A program made the position numbers and the translations under genes. Under the pieces are notes generated by a model. It worked only from the letters and a program-made list of their open reading frames with translations, ran no database searches and was not told the DNA's origin. 64,000 nucleotides of DNA from JACDAE01 sp034438015 (lineage in GTDB: Bacteria > Chloroflexota > Ktedonobacteria > Ktedonobacterales > Ktedonobacteraceae), in contig DAOTTD010000383.1 in NCBI GenBank assembly GCA_034438015.1, forward strand, positions 1-64,000, given 5' to 3'. Positions 53,031 to 61,457 of this stretch are shown here, piece after piece (the stretch's first letter is position 1; each line of letters starts with the position of its first letter).

Positions 53031-53480
53031 ATGAAGATGAACAATCAATCCAGAAACTTCGCCAAACGGGTCCAGGTGGATTTACTGGCGCTTAGCGACT
53101 CAGACCTGTTTCATGTCGTTCATCAATGGATAGATAAGACAGATCCTTCTGGCGTATCTATCCATACGCCAGAGGCGACGCGCCTCGCATTAGGTTATAC
53201 CAGTCTTGTAGAGACCAGGACGCACTCTCACTTGAATGAAGAGAGCGAAGAAAACAAAGAGGATGTACAATGGCAACCCCCTTCGCCACATCATCTACGC
53301 TCCCTCATTGAAGCGATGGATGTGAGTCTATTTACCTTGTATGTTATCACCCCCGCCTTCCAGTCACTGCACGAAACCTACCCCGAATGGTATGAAGGGG
53401 TGACCTTCAACGCACATCTCGCCAACTACCTGCGCTTGCTGAAGGACAAAACGACACATCATAAACCTGGGGCACGGTAG
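53031..53480 (+). CDS. Hypothetical protein (149 aa)
   Basis: An unrecognised soluble protein of 149 residues. AGGAAG is 11 bases before the ATG. The N-terminal half is mixed (VQVDLLALSDSDLFHVVHQW), the middle is an acidic low-complexity stretch (LNEESEENKEDVQ), and the C-terminal half is helical (IEAMDVSLFTLYVITPAFQS). No signal or membrane segment is seen. It follows the zinc-ribbon gene by 41 bases and may share its transcript. Confidence 0.6.
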   Translation: MKMNNQSRNFAKRVQVDLLALSDSDLFHVVHQWIDKTDPSGVSIHTPEATRLALGYTSLVETRTHSHLNEESEENKEDVQWQPPSPHHLRSLIEAMDVSLFTLYVITPAFQSLHETYPEWYEGVTFNAHLANYLRLLKDKTTHHKPGAR

Positions 53481-53511
53481 AAGGCTCTCGTGGTTTGTCA
53501 GAGAGTCTGGT

Positions 53512-53534
53512 TTGTCCATACTTTTCGCAACTAT
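53512..53534 (+). repeat. Second copy of the IS-end-like 23-mer
   Basis: TTGTCCATACTTTTCGCAAC followed by TAT matches the 23-mer after tnpB (38221-38243) at 20 of 23 positions. No transposase remnant lies beside it. It may be the end of a lost IS200/IS605 element. Confidence 0.4.
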
Positions 53535-53563
53535 CACCCTCCACGTTCCATATCCCTATTGTT

Positions 53564-55198
53564 TTACATCGTCGCGCCTAGAATCCACGGCGCAAACTCC
53601 TCTTCGCCGACTCCCTGCGCCTCGCTTTTGCTCTGCTTGCCGCTCGCGACGGCGATTACCTCCTCCAGGATCTGCATCCCCATCGCCTGGGTGCTCACAC
53701 CATCGAGCACGACGCCTGCGTTGATATCCATGTCGCTCTTCATGCTCTCATACATGGTCGTGTTGGTCGCTACCTTGAGCGAGGGGGCGGGTTTGAAGCC
53801 GAAGGCGGAGCCGCGCCCGGTCGTGAAGACGATGATGTTCGCACCGCCCGCAACCTGGCCCGTCACCGATACGGGATCATAGCCGGGGGTATCCATGACG
53901 ACGAGGCCGCGCTCCGTGACCTGCTCGGCGTATTTATAGACGGCGTTGAGCGGTGTTGAGCCGCCCTTGGCGATGGCCCCAAGCGATTTTTCGTAGATGG
54001 TGGTCAGACCACCGAGCTTGTTGCCAGGGGTGGGATTATTGTCCATCTCCATATCGTTGATGGCGGTATAGTGCTCCCACCAGCGAATCCGTTCGACGAA
54101 GCTCTCGCCAACCTCGCGGCTGCGCGCGCGGCGGAGCAGGATATGCTCCGCACCATAGATCTCCGGCGTCTCGCTCAGCACGGCGGTCCCGCCCTGCCGC
54201 ACCAGTTCATCGACACAGTAGCCCAGCGCCGGATTCGCCGTGATACCACTCCAACCATCGCTGCCACCGCACTGCAGCGCCACGGTCAGCTCGGAGATGG
54301 GAACAGACTCGCGCCGGACCGCGTTCACCTCGGGCAGGAGCTTTGTGATGATGCGCTCAGCTTCGTCGGCTGTGCTGGCAATGCCCGCGTTCTCCTGGAT
54401 ATTCAGGAAGAGCGCCTGCTTCCAGTTCGCGTGCTCGCCACGATCCAGCTCCATGTCGCGGATCAGCTCCTGCACCTGGTTGCCCTCGCAACCGAGACCG
54501 ACCAGAAGGTACGCGCCTACGTTGGGATGGACCGCCATGCCAGCCAGGACGCGCTGCAACTGCTCGACCGCCGAACTGCCATGCCGCATGCCGCAGCCGC
54601 TTTTGTGCGTCAGACCAATGACGCCATCGATGTTGGGATACGCCCACATCACCTCGGAACCGAAACGGCGCTGAATTGCCCGCACCGTGCTGGCAGAGCA
54701 GTTGACGCTGCTGATAATCGCGATATAGTTGCGCGTGCCCACTTTGCCATCAGGGCGCCGGTAGCCCAGAAACGTGCGCCGCTGCTCCGGCGGAACGAGA
54801 TCGACGGACCGCACATCGACGCCGTATTCGTAGTGCCGTTGGAGCTCTCCGACGGCCAGGTTGTGGCTGTGGACGTGCGCGCCCGCCGGAATTGGCTGCA
54901 TCGCAAAGCCGATGATAGAGCCGTAGCGCCGCACGGGTTGGCCCTGTGCCAGCACGCGCAGGGCCACTTTGTGTCCCGCTTGTACGCGCTGTGTGACCTC
55001 TACCAGCCTCCCCTCCTCCATACCCGTAGCAGGCAGGCGCAGCACGATGCCGCGACCAAGCGGAACGCGCGCAATGGCAACATCATCATCGGGGTGCAGC
55101 AGGACCGCTACTTCGTGGAGTGGAAGCGGCTCGCCGCGTCCGGTGACGCCGCGCGCGACCGTATGGAGAATGGGTGGTAGATTATGCTGAGATTCCAT
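53564..55198 (-). CDS. UxaA-family hydrolyase (altronate/galactarate dehydratase type)
   Basis: A 544-residue UxaA/GarD-family enzyme. The N-terminal SAF-like domain covers about residues 20-110 (VLLHPDDDVAIARVPLGRG). The C-terminal hydrolyase domain has GYRRPDGKVGTRNYIAIISS, THKSGCGMRHG and CGGSDGWSGITANPALGY. Family members dehydrate hexaric/hexonic acids with iron. AAGGAG is nine bases before ATG 55198. It lies 13 bases after the LarA-like gene in the same direction, forming a two-gene operon for a sugar or hydroxy acid. The actual substrate is not deducible. Confidence 0.88.
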   Translation of the reverse strand: MESQHNLPPILHTVARGVTGRGEPLPLHEVAVLLHPDDDVAIARVPLGRGIVLRLPATGMEEGRLVEVTQRVQAGHKVALRVLAQGQPVRRYGSIIGFAMQPIPAGAHVHSHNLAVGELQRHYEYGVDVRSVDLVPPEQRRTFLGYRRPDGKVGTRNYIAIISSVNCSASTVRAIQRRFGSEVMWAYPNIDGVIGLTHKSGCGMRHGSSAVEQLQRVLAGMAVHPNVGAYLLVGLGCEGNQVQELIRDMELDRGEHANWKQALFLNIQENAGIASTADEAERIITKLLPEVNAVRRESVPISELTVALQCGGSDGWSGITANPALGYCVDELVRQGGTAVLSETPEIYGAEHILLRRARSREVGESFVERIRWWEHYTAINDMEMDNNPTPGNKLGGLTTIYEKSLGAIAKGGSTPLNAVYKYAEQVTERGLVVMDTPGYDPVSVTGQVAGGANIIVFTTGRGSAFGFKPAPSLKVATNTTMYESMKSDMDINAGVVLDGVSTQAMGMQILEEVIAVASGKQSKSEAQGVGEEEFAPWILGATM

Positions 55199-55210
55199 TG
55201 CAAGAACTCC

Positions 55211-56536
55211 TTATGAGACCTGTGTCCGCAGAATTGCGGCAAAGGGCGTGAGCGAGCCATCCGGCTCAAGAGAAAAAGGTATTGCCGGACCAATCACCTC
55301 GACATCGGCGCCGGACCGTAAATGGTCCAGGCTCTGTGTGCTGGCCAGGATATACTCCAGGCGCAGCGTGTTCTCGATGCGCGCCAGGCGCACCTGCGTC
55401 GGATCGGCACGGCCACAGCTACGTATCGCTGCCTGAAGCGCGGAGCGATCATCGGGCAGGACCATCGGGATCTTGCACGAGTTCATCGCAATCACGCCTG
55501 CGGTCAGCGAATTGATATAGAGAGACTGGAGATCGAGCTTCTCAACCATGTGCGAGGTAGTAAAGTCGGCGTAGCCCACGCCGCTCGCATTGCCATGAGA
55601 TGCTCCGGTGAGATCATGCACCGTGATATTGGTGATGCGAGCGGCGGTCGGCTTCTGCTGATCGACGGCACGCATGCGTCCAATGATATTGGGGTCCATA
55701 CCGGCTCCGCTGATGTTCTTGCCCATCTCATCGACGACCAGTACGTCCAGCGCGTCCCAGGGCAGGCGCGGCATCATCTCCTTCGCCTGTCGCAGCAGGG
55801 CACGCTCGGGCTCGTTCGCGATCCCCTCCGCCGACACCGCCTTGATCTCGGCAACCTCATCATAGCCATTCTCGACAATTGCCAGGCCGCAGAGCAGGGA
55901 TGCATGCGCGATGACGAACTTCGCCACCTCCGGTATATGCGTCGCCAGGCCCTCGACGCCCCAGGAGTGCACCTCCAGAGCGCCGGCGTGCTTGCCCAGG
56001 CCGATGGCAATCATTTTAGAGAGGCCACTCTCGATCGCGGCGTCGAAGTCGGTGTGCGGCTTGACGCGGTTGACCACAATAATGCCGTCGGCGGCGTGGG
56101 CGGCGCGGTCGATATAGACGGGCATACTGTTAGGCAGCCTTCCCAGCACATCGACATCGAGAGAAGATACGATGGGGACACCGATGGCCTGCTCTGTGAT
56201 ACCCAGACTGGCGAGGATGGCGAGCTGGCCTTCAGGCGTTGCCCCGCCGTGGCTCCCCATCGCCGGGACGATAAATGGTTCTGCCTCGTAGCGACGCAAT
56301 GTAGCAACGAGGGTCGCTACAACCGGTATGATATCCGCCACGCCGCGACTCCCCACGCCGATGGCGATACGCGCGCCGGGCCATATCTTCGCATGCACGC
56401 TTTCAAGCGCGGCAGTCACCGCCGCACTGACATTCGCAATACGAGGACGAGGGAAACGCTGGCGCAACAACACGAGATCTGGCAACGGCACGGCAGTCAG
56501 GAGGCCATTGGTATCTTGAAATGGTTGAAGTAACAT
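55211..56536 (-). CDS. LarA-like (lactate racemase domain) protein
   Basis: A 441-residue protein of the LarA/DUF2088 superfamily. The N-terminal region has IAIGVGSRGVADI and PAMGSHGGATPEGQ, where the family's catalytic His lies. It continues VVNRVKPHTDFDAAIESGLSK. LarA racemises lactate with a nickel-pincer cofactor; many relatives act on other hydroxy acids. TTG 56542 is in frame, but GGAGG six bases before ATG 56536 decides the start. It is the first gene of the operon with the UxaA-like enzyme. A tandem 15-bp repeat lies 35 bases upstream. Confidence 0.82.
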   Translation of the reverse strand: MLLQPFQDTNGLLTAVPLPDLVLLRQRFPRPRIANVSAAVTAALESVHAKIWPGARIAIGVGSRGVADIIPVVATLVATLRRYEAEPFIVPAMGSHGGATPEGQLAILASLGITEQAIGVPIVSSLDVDVLGRLPNSMPVYIDRAAHAADGIIVVNRVKPHTDFDAAIESGLSKMIAIGLGKHAGALEVHSWGVEGLATHIPEVAKFVIAHASLLCGLAIVENGYDEVAEIKAVSAEGIANEPERALLRQAKEMMPRLPWDALDVLVVDEMGKNISGAGMDPNIIGRMRAVDQQKPTAARITNITVHDLTGASHGNASGVGYADFTTSHMVEKLDLQSLYINSLTAGVIAMNSCKIPMVLPDDRSALQAAIRSCGRADPTQVRLARIENTLRLEYILASTQSLDHLRSGADVEVIGPAIPFSLEPDGSLTPFAAILRTQVS

Positions 56537-56570
56537 CGGCAACCTCCAGGTAAGAGTATCATAGTTTTAC

Positions 56571-56600
56571 ATCGATACATCCATAATCGATACATCCATA
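56571..56600. repeat. Tandem 15-bp repeat (two copies)
   Basis: ATCGATACATCCATA occurs twice in a row (56571-56585 and 56586-56600). It lies in the promoter region of the LarA/UxaA-like operon, so it may be a pair of regulator-binding sites. The core ATCGAT is palindromic. Confidence 0.6.
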
Positions 56601-56812
56601 AAGGAAACGCACCACAAAGCGTCCTCGTAGCGATGAAGTCACCCACATCTCTTCTCAATGACAAACCGTCCACGCACCCATAACCGATTAGATGAGCCTA
56701 CGGAGGCGACCTCCAAAAACGCGCACCCTCCCCAAAATGATACCATATCAACATCACACGGGCAGGCTAGAACGCTCTCGTAGAGAGAAACTATCGAGCG
56801 GCAGGAGGACTG

Positions 56813-57142
56813 GCAAGCATCGTCGTCGACGCGGTGGGACGTAGCGTTACACGACGACAGGCGCTAGAACTGATGGCACATGGAGGAACAGCGGTTTTTC
56901 TGGGCCTGAGCGACGCTGAAAGCTCGCTCGACATCCTGGGCCTGATCAATCGCGAGGTGCGCATCCAGGGCTCCTACGGCTCCTGCGATCGTGATATGCG
57001 CGACGCCATCGCGCTAATCGCGGATGGGCATGTCGACGCCACCACCTGGGTCAGACACTTCTCCTTGGAGCAGGGTCAGGAGGTCTTCACGCGCCTGGTC
57101 GACTCTCCACGAGGGCTGGTCAAGGCGCTCTTTACACTCTAA
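56813..57142 (+). pseudogene. 3' remnant of a zinc-type alcohol dehydrogenase
   Basis: The frame reads ASIVVDAVGRSVTRRQALEL, then GGTAVFLGLSDAESSLDI and IQGSYGSCDRDMRDAIALIA, matching the last third of an MDR/threonine-type dehydrogenase. The zinc sites and the Rossmann N-terminus are missing, and no start is visible before GTG 56834. It ends 11 bases inside the convergent TerC gene. With the adjacent sugar-acid operon it may once have been the pathway's dehydrogenase. Confidence 0.7.
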
Positions 57143-57806
57143 CGTTGACAAAACGCCTCGCGCGCATGCGTAGTACAACATTGGCTACCAGCACTGCCCC
57201 GATCGTCAGTGCTGGTAGCGCAATATATGTCCAGGCTACCGGACCCAGGCGCAGATCGCTCAAAATCATATTGGCAGCCGTCCACGCCAGTACCAGACTG
57301 GCAATATCGAGCAGCCAGGGCAGACGCCTCATCAGCGTAGATAGCAGCGAGCTACCAAGCAATACCAGAGCAATGCTCAGCCCCAGGCCGATCGCGAGGA
57401 CCAGGAGATTGCCGTCCGCCAGGGCACCAACGGCTAGAACATTGTCCAGACTCATCATCGCATCGGCCACCAGAATCGTGAGCACAGCCATCAAGAAGCC
57501 CTTCTGCACCAATTTACTACCCTGCGGGCCATCGCTCTGGTTGCGGCTGATCAGCAGGCGCAGTGCGATAAATAAGAGCACGATGCCACCGATAGTCTGC
57601 AAGAGTGGGATCTGTAGCAGCAACGTTGCCAGGATTGCGAACCCGACCCGCAAAATAATAGCACCAGCCCCGCCCGCAACAACGGCCATCCAACGCTGCC
57701 TGCGCGGCAAATCAGCCGCCACCACTCCGATTACCAGGGCATTATCGCCGCTCAAAACCAGATTCACAAGAACAATTCCAGCTATAGCGCTCAACCAACC
57801 GGGCAT
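57132..57806 (-). CDS. TerC/YjbE-family membrane protein
   Basis: A 224-residue integral membrane protein with about seven helices. The two conserved acid motifs are VNLVLSGDNALVIG and LVADAMMSLDNVLAVGALA, typical of TerC/YjbE metal exporters. It ends in an Arg-rich tail. Relatives move Mn2+ or support metalation of secreted enzymes. AAGGAGA lies about nine bases before the ATG. Its leader contains a strongly paired 119-base element (57866-57984). Confidence 0.88.
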   Translation of the reverse strand: MPGWLSAIAGIVLVNLVLSGDNALVIGVVAADLPRRQRWMAVVAGGAGAIILRVGFAILATLLLQIPLLQTIGGIVLLFIALRLLISRNQSDGPQGSKLVQKGFLMAVLTILVADAMMSLDNVLAVGALADGNLLVLAIGLGLSIALVLLGSSLLSTLMRRLPWLLDIASLVLAWTAANMILSDLRLGPVAWTYIALPALTIGAVLVANVVLRMRARRFVNVRV

Positions 57807-57865
57807 AATTTTATCTCCTTTTTCGCTGCCAGAAAATAGAATTCATCTCCACCCACTTACTTCCT

Positions 57866-57984
57866 TTCAGTCAGATGAGTGCTTCCGCTCCGACCGACTG
57901 ACCGTAGGTAGATGCATCGCATCGTTGTCGGTCGGAATAGAGAGCGTCGTAGCACTAGCCGCGTATGCGGCGTTTCTGACTGAA
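57866..57984 (-). ncRNA. Structured leader element upstream of TerC gene
   Basis: Three perfect stems are nested. An outer 10-bp stem pairs 57866-57875 with 57975-57984. Inside, a 10-bp stem pairs 57889-57898 with 57927-57936 and encloses a GATGC/GCATC hairpin. A GCCGC/GCGGC hairpin lies at 57958-57971. On the TerC strand the element ends 60 bases before the ATG. Metal-exporter genes of this family often carry manganese riboswitches, but the known conserved loop was not found. A new riboswitch-like RNA or a palindromic mobile element are both possible. Confidence 0.55.
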
Positions 57985-58115
57985 TTTAAAGCTTACCAAA
58001 TTTTCATCATTGATGATAGGGACGCATTCTGTCCCTATCGACCAAATCTTGCTGCATAGTACCGCAACCGCCTTCCTATGGCAAATCGATATGTTTAGGA
58101 CTAAAAGCAAGCAAT

Positions 58116-58145
58116 TTGACACAAGTCCACACATTCCACTACAAT
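58116..58145 (+). promoter_or_regulatory. Sigma-70-type promoter of first kinase gene
   Basis: TTGACA (58116-58121) and TACAAT (58140-58145) are separated by 18 bases. Transcription would start near 58152, about 38 bases before ATG 58190. Confidence 0.75.
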
Positions 58146-58189
58146 CTCAGCATGAAACACATATGTAGCCTGACCAGAGTGAGACGCCT

Positions 58190-59122
58190 ATGACTAACGA
58201 AAGCCAGCGCCTGGATCAATGCATCAGCAACTACCGATTGATCCGCTTATTGGGAAGAAGCGACTATGCCGAGATCTATTTAGGCGAGCACAACATAACG
58301 CGCACGCAGGCTGCCATTAAATTATTCGATGGGCGAGGCAACGACGCCGCGAAATTTCTTGCCCAGGCAGCCCTGCTGACACAACTCCGCCATCCGCATA
58401 TCATACAGGTGCTCGACTCCGGCATGGCTGACGATACGGCATTCCTGATCATGGACTATGCACCCAGGGGAACGTTGCGCCAGCGCTATCCGAAAGGGAC
58501 GCGTCTCCCGTTGGTCACGATCATGCACAACGTCAGACAGATTGCCAGCGCACTACAATATATCCACCTGCACCAGCTTATTCACCGTGATATCAAGCCG
58601 CACAATATGTTGCTCGGCCCAAACGATGAGATCATGCTCTCCGATTTCGGCATCGCTATTGTTTCGCAGAGCCTCAATCCCACGACGCTAGCCTTCCGCG
58701 ACTTCGAGGGGACCGTGCTATACGCGGCACCAGAGCAATTGCAGGGGAAGCCGCGCCGGAGTAGCGATCTTTATGCGTTTGGCGTTGTCGTCTATGAATG
58801 GCTCTGCGGCGACTGGCCGTTCACAGGAACGTTTGAAGAGGTAGTACACCAGCACCTGTTTATTCCCCCCCCTTTCTTCAGCGAGAAGGGTGTCGAGATC
58901 GCACCAGCCATCGAGAAAGTTGTACGCAAGGTCCTGGCAAAAGAGCCCGATCAGCGCTTCCCTAGCGCGGAGGATTTTGCATACGATCTTGAACAGGCAT
59001 GCAAGAAGACGCACATCCCCAACATCTCTTTACAATCCCCCCCCAGAAGACAGTTTATGTCACCGTTGCCGTTCGCGCACGATGCATTTGCCAACCAGAA
59101 ATGCAGCCTGAACCTGGGATAA
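58190..59122 (+). CDS. Ser/Thr kinase-like protein, degenerate active site
   Basis: A 310-residue Hanks-type kinase domain without a membrane segment. Lys44 (AAIKLF), HRDIKPHNMLL and DFG (SDFGIAIV) are present. The Gly-rich loop is altered (LLGRSDYAEIYLG) and the alpha-C Glu is replaced by Gln59 (FLAQAALLTQL). It may be weakly active or a pseudokinase. It closely resembles the kinase domain of the gene at 59480. A near-consensus promoter precedes it. It belongs to a kinase-kinase-TPR cluster. Confidence 0.9.
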   Translation: MTNESQRLDQCISNYRLIRLLGRSDYAEIYLGEHNITRTQAAIKLFDGRGNDAAKFLAQAALLTQLRHPHIIQVLDSGMADDTAFLIMDYAPRGTLRQRYPKGTRLPLVTIMHNVRQIASALQYIHLHQLIHRDIKPHNMLLGPNDEIMLSDFGIAIVSQSLNPTTLAFRDFEGTVLYAAPEQLQGKPRRSSDLYAFGVVVYEWLCGDWPFTGTFEEVVHQHLFIPPPFFSEKGVEIAPAIEKVVRKVLAKEPDQRFPSAEDFAYDLEQACKKTHIPNISLQSPPRRQFMSPLPFAHDAFANQKCSLNLG

Positions 59123-59479
59123 AAGAAAAGCGCTGTCGGTCATCGACTTCGTGCGCATGATGCGCATCTTCTACACCCAGAAATAGCAGACGCCCCGGTC
59201 AGTATTATTCCAGGCTATGGATAAATGCTGGCACTGTTTGCATATATATTCTCTATCCTGCGTATTCTCTATCCTGCATCTTTCCTACAGAATGTGCTTG
59301 TGTACAAAAGTCCTTTCCTGTCGAAAAAAAGTTAAACGCGCGCCACACGAACGTTTCAAAATACTATGAACATCTATTTTCAATAGCAGAATAACACTGA
59401 GCATCACAATCTTTATAAACGAAAGGGTATATATCGATCCTTTTCACATTATCTTTTTATCTTCAGGAGAAGTCCACAC
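59123..59479. other. AT-rich intergenic region between the kinases
   Basis: About 360 bases without a supported gene. It is AT-rich, with TATATA at about 59429 that could serve as part of a promoter for the second kinase. AGGAGAA lies 12 bases before that ATG. Confidence 0.4.
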
Positions 59480-61399
59480 ATGTCCGATTGTGTAGGTCTA
59501 AAATTAGGCAATTATCGTATTATCCGCCTGCTGGGCCAGGGAGGCTTTGCCAGCGTCTATCTTGGTGAACATGTCTATCTAAATACTCCCGCCGCTATCA
59601 AAGTGCTGAATATGCAACTGGCGCATCATGCGCTCGAAAGCTTCCTCAAGGAAGCCCGCACTATTGCACGCCTGGAACATACGCATATCATACGCGTACT
59701 GGAATTTGGTATAGAAGAGATTACTCCATTTCTGGTCATGAGCTATGCAGAGCACGGGACGCTGCGCCATCGCTATCCCAGAACGAGCATCCTGCCGTGG
59801 ACGACGATCGCCTCCTACACAAAACAGGTGGCAAGCGCCCTACAGTATGCGCACGATCATGGGGTGATTCACCGCGATATTAAGCCAGAGAACATGTTGC
59901 TGAGGGAGAACTTGACGCTCCAGCTTAGCGATTTCGGACTGGCTATTATCGCACAGAGTACGAACGTGCCCGCACGCGTGACGGCTGGCACGACGGCATA
60001 TATGGCGCCGGAGCAGATCCAGGGCCAGCCGGGACGAGCCAGCGATCAGTACGCGCTAGGCGTCGTCGCTTACGAGTGGTTCTGTGGTTCCTGCCCCTTT
60101 ACAGGCTCCGAACGCGAGATCACCATCCAGCACCTGTATACTTCCCCACCACCCTTACGTGCAAAAGCCCCCGCCGTCACACCCGCCATTGAGAAGGTTG
60201 TGATGAGAGCGCTAGCAAAAGAGCCTGGAAAGCGCTTTGCCAGCGTTCAGGAATTCGGCTATGCACTGGAAGATGCCTGCATGATGCACACGCTTCAAAA
60301 TTCACGCCTTGCCGATAGATCGGCTATCTCGCTCGAGTCACCTCTCGCCTCATCTATCCCAGGCCAGGAAAAGAGCACACCGACGTCTTCAGAGGAAGAC
60401 ACGGCTCTATCTCAACTCCCCCCAGACCAGATAGGCCGTACCTCCTTTGAGAAACGAGGCGCTCCTGCACCCGGCATGGATGGAACACCTGATGATCTAC
60501 CGCTACACTTTGCGGATGGTGAGGGCGCGTTCACTGTTCAATCGCGCATCTCGTCTCTATCTGTGGAAGTCGAGCTAAGGGAACCATATTCACAGTTCCC
60601 CTTACAGACGCAGGAAAGAAATTCTCCACCCTATACGCCACCAGCGTTCTCCCTGGTGGTCCCTGTCTCTGACCCACCTTTCACACCAAAAGAGGGAGTG
60701 GTGTCGTCCCAGGCGAGAAAACTCCCTCCGGGAACCCCGCTCCCGACGCTTATGCGCCTTCCGACGACAGGAGTGTCGAGGACAAGAGTAAAGCCGCATC
60801 GCCCTAAAGCACGGCTCGTTGCCATTGCGCTATCTGGCCTGCTCGTCATCGGACTCATGATCTTTGCGGGAGTGATCAGTTGGCCTCGTTTTACACAGGA
60901 CAAGAGAACAGTATTCATTACGCAACAGGCAACGGTGCCCGCTACAACGACCCCTTCAGTCACGGCGGGCGGCCAGGAAACGCCTCCTGGCACGACCGCG
61001 ACGGCTACAGTGGGACAGACCAGCGTTATACCCACAATGCAAGCGGGCGCAACGCCAACCATACAACCGGTCACTATCCCCACGAAGGCACCAGCCACGG
61101 CACCGATAGCGACACCAGATCTCACGCCGGTACCGCCGCTCACGGTCACTATCACCAGCGCCCCAACAAGCGCACCAGCGTACACGATCGTCGCCATCTC
61201 CACAAAGGCAAACGAAGGTGGAGTCATTATCGCCCTGAACGGCAAGGTGCGCTCCTTCGGGCAGAAGACGGCAAACAGCCAGGGGATCGCCGTCTTCCAG
61301 ATACGCGTAGTCGGTAAAGTCAATATATTGACAGCTACCGCTACAGATCAAAATGGCAATGAGGCGAGTTCGTCTCCCTGGACAATCACCGTCACCTGA
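59480..61399 (+). CDS. Transmembrane Ser/Thr kinase with Thr/Pro-rich stalk and Ig-like end
   Basis: A 639-residue kinase. The domain occupies about 1-265: Gly loop LLGQGGFASVYLG, Lys41 (AAIKVL), Glu58 (FLKEARTIARL), HRDIKPENMLL and SDFGLAII. A disordered linker follows. One membrane segment lies at about 447-470 (VAIALSGLLVIGLMIFAGVI). Outside is a Thr/Pro-rich stalk and an Ig-like final domain (PLTVTITSAPTSAPAYTIVA to SPWTITVT). It probably senses an external ligand. It is upstream of a TPR gene that may be a partner. Confidence 0.92.
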   Translation: MSDCVGLKLGNYRIIRLLGQGGFASVYLGEHVYLNTPAAIKVLNMQLAHHALESFLKEARTIARLEHTHIIRVLEFGIEEITPFLVMSYAEHGTLRHRYPRTSILPWTTIASYTKQVASALQYAHDHGVIHRDIKPENMLLRENLTLQLSDFGLAIIAQSTNVPARVTAGTTAYMAPEQIQGQPGRASDQYALGVVAYEWFCGSCPFTGSEREITIQHLYTSPPPLRAKAPAVTPAIEKVVMRALAKEPGKRFASVQEFGYALEDACMMHTLQNSRLADRSAISLESPLASSIPGQEKSTPTSSEEDTALSQLPPDQIGRTSFEKRGAPAPGMDGTPDDLPLHFADGEGAFTVQSRISSLSVEVELREPYSQFPLQTQERNSPPYTPPAFSLVVPVSDPPFTPKEGVVSSQARKLPPGTPLPTLMRLPTTGVSRTRVKPHRPKARLVAIALSGLLVIGLMIFAGVISWPRFTQDKRTVFITQQATVPATTTPSVTAGGQETPPGTTATATVGQTSVIPTMQAGATPTIQPVTIPTKAPATAPIATPDLTPVPPLTVTITSAPTSAPAYTIVAISTKANEGGVIIALNGKVRSFGQKTANSQGIAVFQIRVVGKVNILTATATDQNGNEASSSPWTITVT

Positions 61400-61457
61400 G
61401 CAAGCAAGAAAGGGAACGTCACAACCACCTCCATATGCATGAGGGGAGCAAGCATAT

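Noticed and set aside
54071..55180. Rightward 369-codon frame opposite the UxaA-like gene
   Set aside because: A shadow frame caused by high GC third positions. The minus-strand gene has clear family motifs.
55322..56533. Rightward 403-codon frame opposite the LarA-like gene
   Set aside because: It is an antisense shadow of a recognisable protein. It has no domain and no ribosome site.
57807..58060. yybP-ykoY manganese riboswitch before the TerC gene
   Set aside because: The strong pairing is present, but the expected conserved GGGGAGUA-type loop and its partner were not found on the transcript strand.
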